A stretch of DNA of 7,119 nt, taken from positions 1-7,119 of the forward strand of contig JAKDLE010000144.1 of assembly GCA_030453005.1 (NCBI GenBank). Reading direction: 5' to 3'. The DNA is from Pseudonocardia sp. GTDB lineage: Bacteria > Actinomycetota > Actinomycetes > Mycobacteriales > Pseudonocardiaceae. A model generated the notes under the pieces. The model was not told the DNA's origin. It saw nothing but the letters and a program-made list of their open reading frames with translations, and searched no databases. Of the stretch, positions 5,887 to 7,119 are shown one piece after another. The stretch's first letter is position 1; each line of letters begins with the position of its first letter. The position numbers were made by a program, and so were the translations under genes.

Positions 5887-5924
5887 GCAGACCCGCACGC
5901 GGCCGTCGAGGTGCGGGATACTGC
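5887..5924. promoter_or_regulatory. inverted repeat between the divergent sigma and fba genes
   Basis: CCCGCAC (5892-5898) and GTGCGGG (5911-5917) are perfect inverted arms separated by 12 bp. Outside them, GCAG (5887-5890) and CTGC (5921-5924) continue the symmetry with unequal unpaired bases between. The right arm runs into GATACT (5917-5922), the best -10-like hexamer upstream of fba, and the left arm lies just upstream of the candidate sigma -10. This arrangement would suit an operator controlling one or both divergent genes, or a leader hairpin. The binding factor is unknown, and GC-rich arms of this size can arise by chance. Confidence 0.4.
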
Positions 5925-5955
5925 CCGGACCACGACCGCCGAGGAGGCCATACCA

Positions 5956-6987
5956 GTGCCCATCGCCACGCCTGAGATCTACAACCAGATGCTCGACAAC
6001 GCCAAGAGTGGTCAGTTCGCCTACCCCGCGATCAACGTGACCAGCAGCGAGACGCTCCATGCCGCGCTGCGGGGCTTCGCCGACGCGGAGAGCGACGGGA
6101 TCGTGCAGGTCTCCACGGGCGGTGCGGAGTTCCTGTCGGGCACCCGCGTCAAGAACATGGTCGCCGGGGCCACGGCGTTGGCGGAGTTCGCGCACGTGGC
6201 GGCGAAGCAGTACCCGGTCAACGTCGCGCTGCACACCGACCACTGCCCCGAGAACAAGCTGGACGGCTTCGTCCGCCCGTTGCTCGCGATCAGCCAGGAG
6301 CGGGTGGACCGCGGCGAGAACCCGCTGTTCCAGTCGCACATGTGGGACGGCTCGGCCACCGAGCTGCACGAGAACCTGCGCATCGCGGCCGAGCTGCTCG
6401 ACCATGCCGTCCAGGCGAAGATCATCCTCGAGGTCGAGATCGGCGTCGTCGGCGGCGAGGAGGACGGCGTCGCCAACGACATCAACGAGAAGCTCTACAC
6501 CGCCCCCGGCGACTACGAGGCCACGGTGGAGGCGCTGGGCGGCGGGGAGAAGGGGCGCTACCTGCTCGCGGCCACGTTCGGCAACGTGCACGGCGTCTAC
6601 AAGCCGGGCAACGTCAAGCTCCGGCCGGAGATCCTCAAGCAGGGCCAGGAGGTGGCGACCGCCAAGCTCGGGCTGGCCGAGGGTTCCACGCCGCTCGACC
6701 TGGTCTTCCACGGCGGCTCCGGCTCGCTGATCGAGGAGATCCACGAGGCGCTGGGCTACGGCGTCGTGAAGATGAACGTCGACACCGACACGCAGTACGC
6801 CTTCACCCGCCCCATCGCAGGCCACATGCTGGCCAACTACGACGGCGTCCTCAAGATCGACGGCGAGGTGGGCAACAAGAAGGTCTACGACCCGCGCTCC
6901 TACCTCAAGGCCGCGGAGGTGAACATGGCCGAGCGCGTCACGCTCGCCTGCGAGAACCTGCGCTCCACCGGGAAGAAGCTTTCCTGA
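5956..6987 (+). CDS. fba: class II fructose-bisphosphate aldolase
   Basis: Zinc-dependent aldolase of glycolysis and gluconeogenesis in the cytoplasm: reversible cleavage of fructose 1,6-bisphosphate to dihydroxyacetone phosphate and glyceraldehyde 3-phosphate. The 343-aa length equals the mycobacterial enzyme. Hallmarks: 'ALHTDHC' (91-97) with catalytic base D95 and zinc ligand H96; 'LEVEIG' and 'GGEEDG' (158-171) with the active-site loop glutamates; zinc ligands H212 in 'FGNVHGVYKPGN' and H252 in 'VFHGGSGS'; phosphate-binding 'GGSGS' (253-257) and 'NVDTDT' (274-279). The sequence resembles M. tuberculosis Fba (Rv0363c) nearly throughout, including the start 'MPIATPE'. The GTG at 5956 is chosen because GAGGAGG at 5941-5947 is an excellent Shine-Dalgarno 8 nt upstream; the frame is open back to 5878 but that extension is not family-like. 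Divergent from the sigma operon and followed after 22 bp by a DUF3151-like gene. Confidence 0.98.
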   Translation: MPIATPEIYNQMLDNAKSGQFAYPAINVTSSETLHAALRGFADAESDGIVQVSTGGAEFLSGTRVKNMVAGATALAEFAHVAAKQYPVNVALHTDHCPENKLDGFVRPLLAISQERVDRGENPLFQSHMWDGSATELHENLRIAAELLDHAVQAKIILEVEIGVVGGEEDGVANDINEKLYTAPGDYEATVEALGGGEKGRYLLAATFGNVHGVYKPGNVKLRPEILKQGQEVATAKLGLAEGSTPLDLVFHGGSGSLIEEIHEALGYGVVKMNVDTDTQYAFTRPIAGHMLANYDGVLKIDGEVGNKKVYDPRSYLKAAEVNMAERVTLACENLRSTGKKLS

Positions 6988-7009
6988 CGTCGGAAGGCAG
7001 GATGGGGTC

Positions 7010-7119
7010 ATGACGCTGCACGGCAACCTGCTCGGACCCGACCCCACCCTGCTGCCCGTCGACCCGGCCGCCGCGCACCCGACCTCGGCCATCGCCTGGG
7101 CCCAGCTCGCGGAGAACGC
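7010..7119 (+). CDS. DUF3151-like protein (3' end outside window)
   Basis: Only the first 36 codons are present, starting at an ATG 7 nt after an AGGA Shine-Dalgarno (6999-7002) and 22 bp after the fba stop, so co-transcription with fba is likely. The visible residues, 'NLLGPDPTLLPVDP' followed by 'AAAHPTSAIAWAQLAE', match the N-terminal pattern of DUF3151, a small actinobacterial family of unknown function often found near fba (my recollection). Homologues I remember have roughly 15 more residues between the 'LLP' and 'AAAHP' parts, so this copy may carry a short internal deletion. No function can be given. Alternatives cannot be excluded because most of the protein is missing. Confidence 0.65.
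   Translation, partial: MTLHGNLLGPDPTLLPVDPAAAHPTSAIAWAQLAEN

Noticed and set aside
6988..7009. Terminator between fba and the next gene
   Set aside because: Only 22 bp, holding a Shine-Dalgarno and no stem-loop; co-transcription is more likely.
5881..7092. 403-codon open frame on the minus strand opposite fba
   Set aside because: Antisense shadow of a clearly real aldolase gene; composition is Val/Leu/Asp/His repeats without domain features.
1..7119. CRISPR array, tRNA/rRNA, riboswitch, insertion sequence or attachment site
   Set aside because: No regularly spaced repeats, no cloverleaf-like conserved arms, no transposase or integrase motifs and no terminal inverted repeats with flanking duplications were seen by eye.

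Overview
The window comes from a very GC-rich actinobacterium. Protein similarity and neighbourhood point to Pseudonocardiaceae or a close relative: a mycobacterial-type class II fructose-bisphosphate aldolase, a SpoU/TrmH methyltransferase with the actinobacterial 'AQFGSTRSVNAG' motif, a DUF4262 protein, a DUF222/HNH-type remnant and a DUF3151-like start. Family names are from memory of motifs; no search was run.

Layout. (1) At 1-586 (+) is the 3' part of a TrmH-family RNA methyltransferase. It abuts, stop codon against stop codon, a convergent DUF4262 gene (587-1030, -). (2) At 1031-1259 there is no intact gene, but the minus strand carries the last ~53 codons of a DUF222/HNH endonuclease, a clear gene relic. 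(3) At 1260-4231 (-) is a two-gene operon for a molybdenum hydroxylase of the isoquinoline 1-oxidoreductase (IorAB) type: a Tat-exported 827-aa molybdopterin subunit, then a 158-aa 2Fe-2S subunit. No FAD subunit, cytochrome or maturation factor lies beside it. (4) At 4354-5869 (-) is a tightly overlapping operon: ECF-type sigma factor, an 80-aa membrane protein, and a DedA-family membrane protein. (5) A short divergent intergenic region with an inverted repeat separates the sigma gene from fba (5956-6987, +), followed after 22 bp by the start of a DUF3151-like gene cut off by the window edge.

How the parts relate. The outer genes (TrmH, DedA, fba, DUF3151) resemble the Rv0380c-Rv0360c neighbourhood of Mycobacterium tuberculosis, as I remember it. 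The molybdenum enzyme and the HNH scrap therefore look like accessory content within an otherwise conserved chromosomal stretch. The sigma-80 aa-DedA operon joins a transcription factor to two membrane proteins by translational coupling. That suggests, without proving, an envelope-related regulatory unit.

I found no CRISPR array, tRNA or rRNA, intact mobile element, or plainly new biological system. The most notable points are the HNH relic, the stand-alone exported molybdenum hydroxylase, the sigma/small-membrane-protein/DedA operon, and the inverted repeat between the sigma gene and fba.
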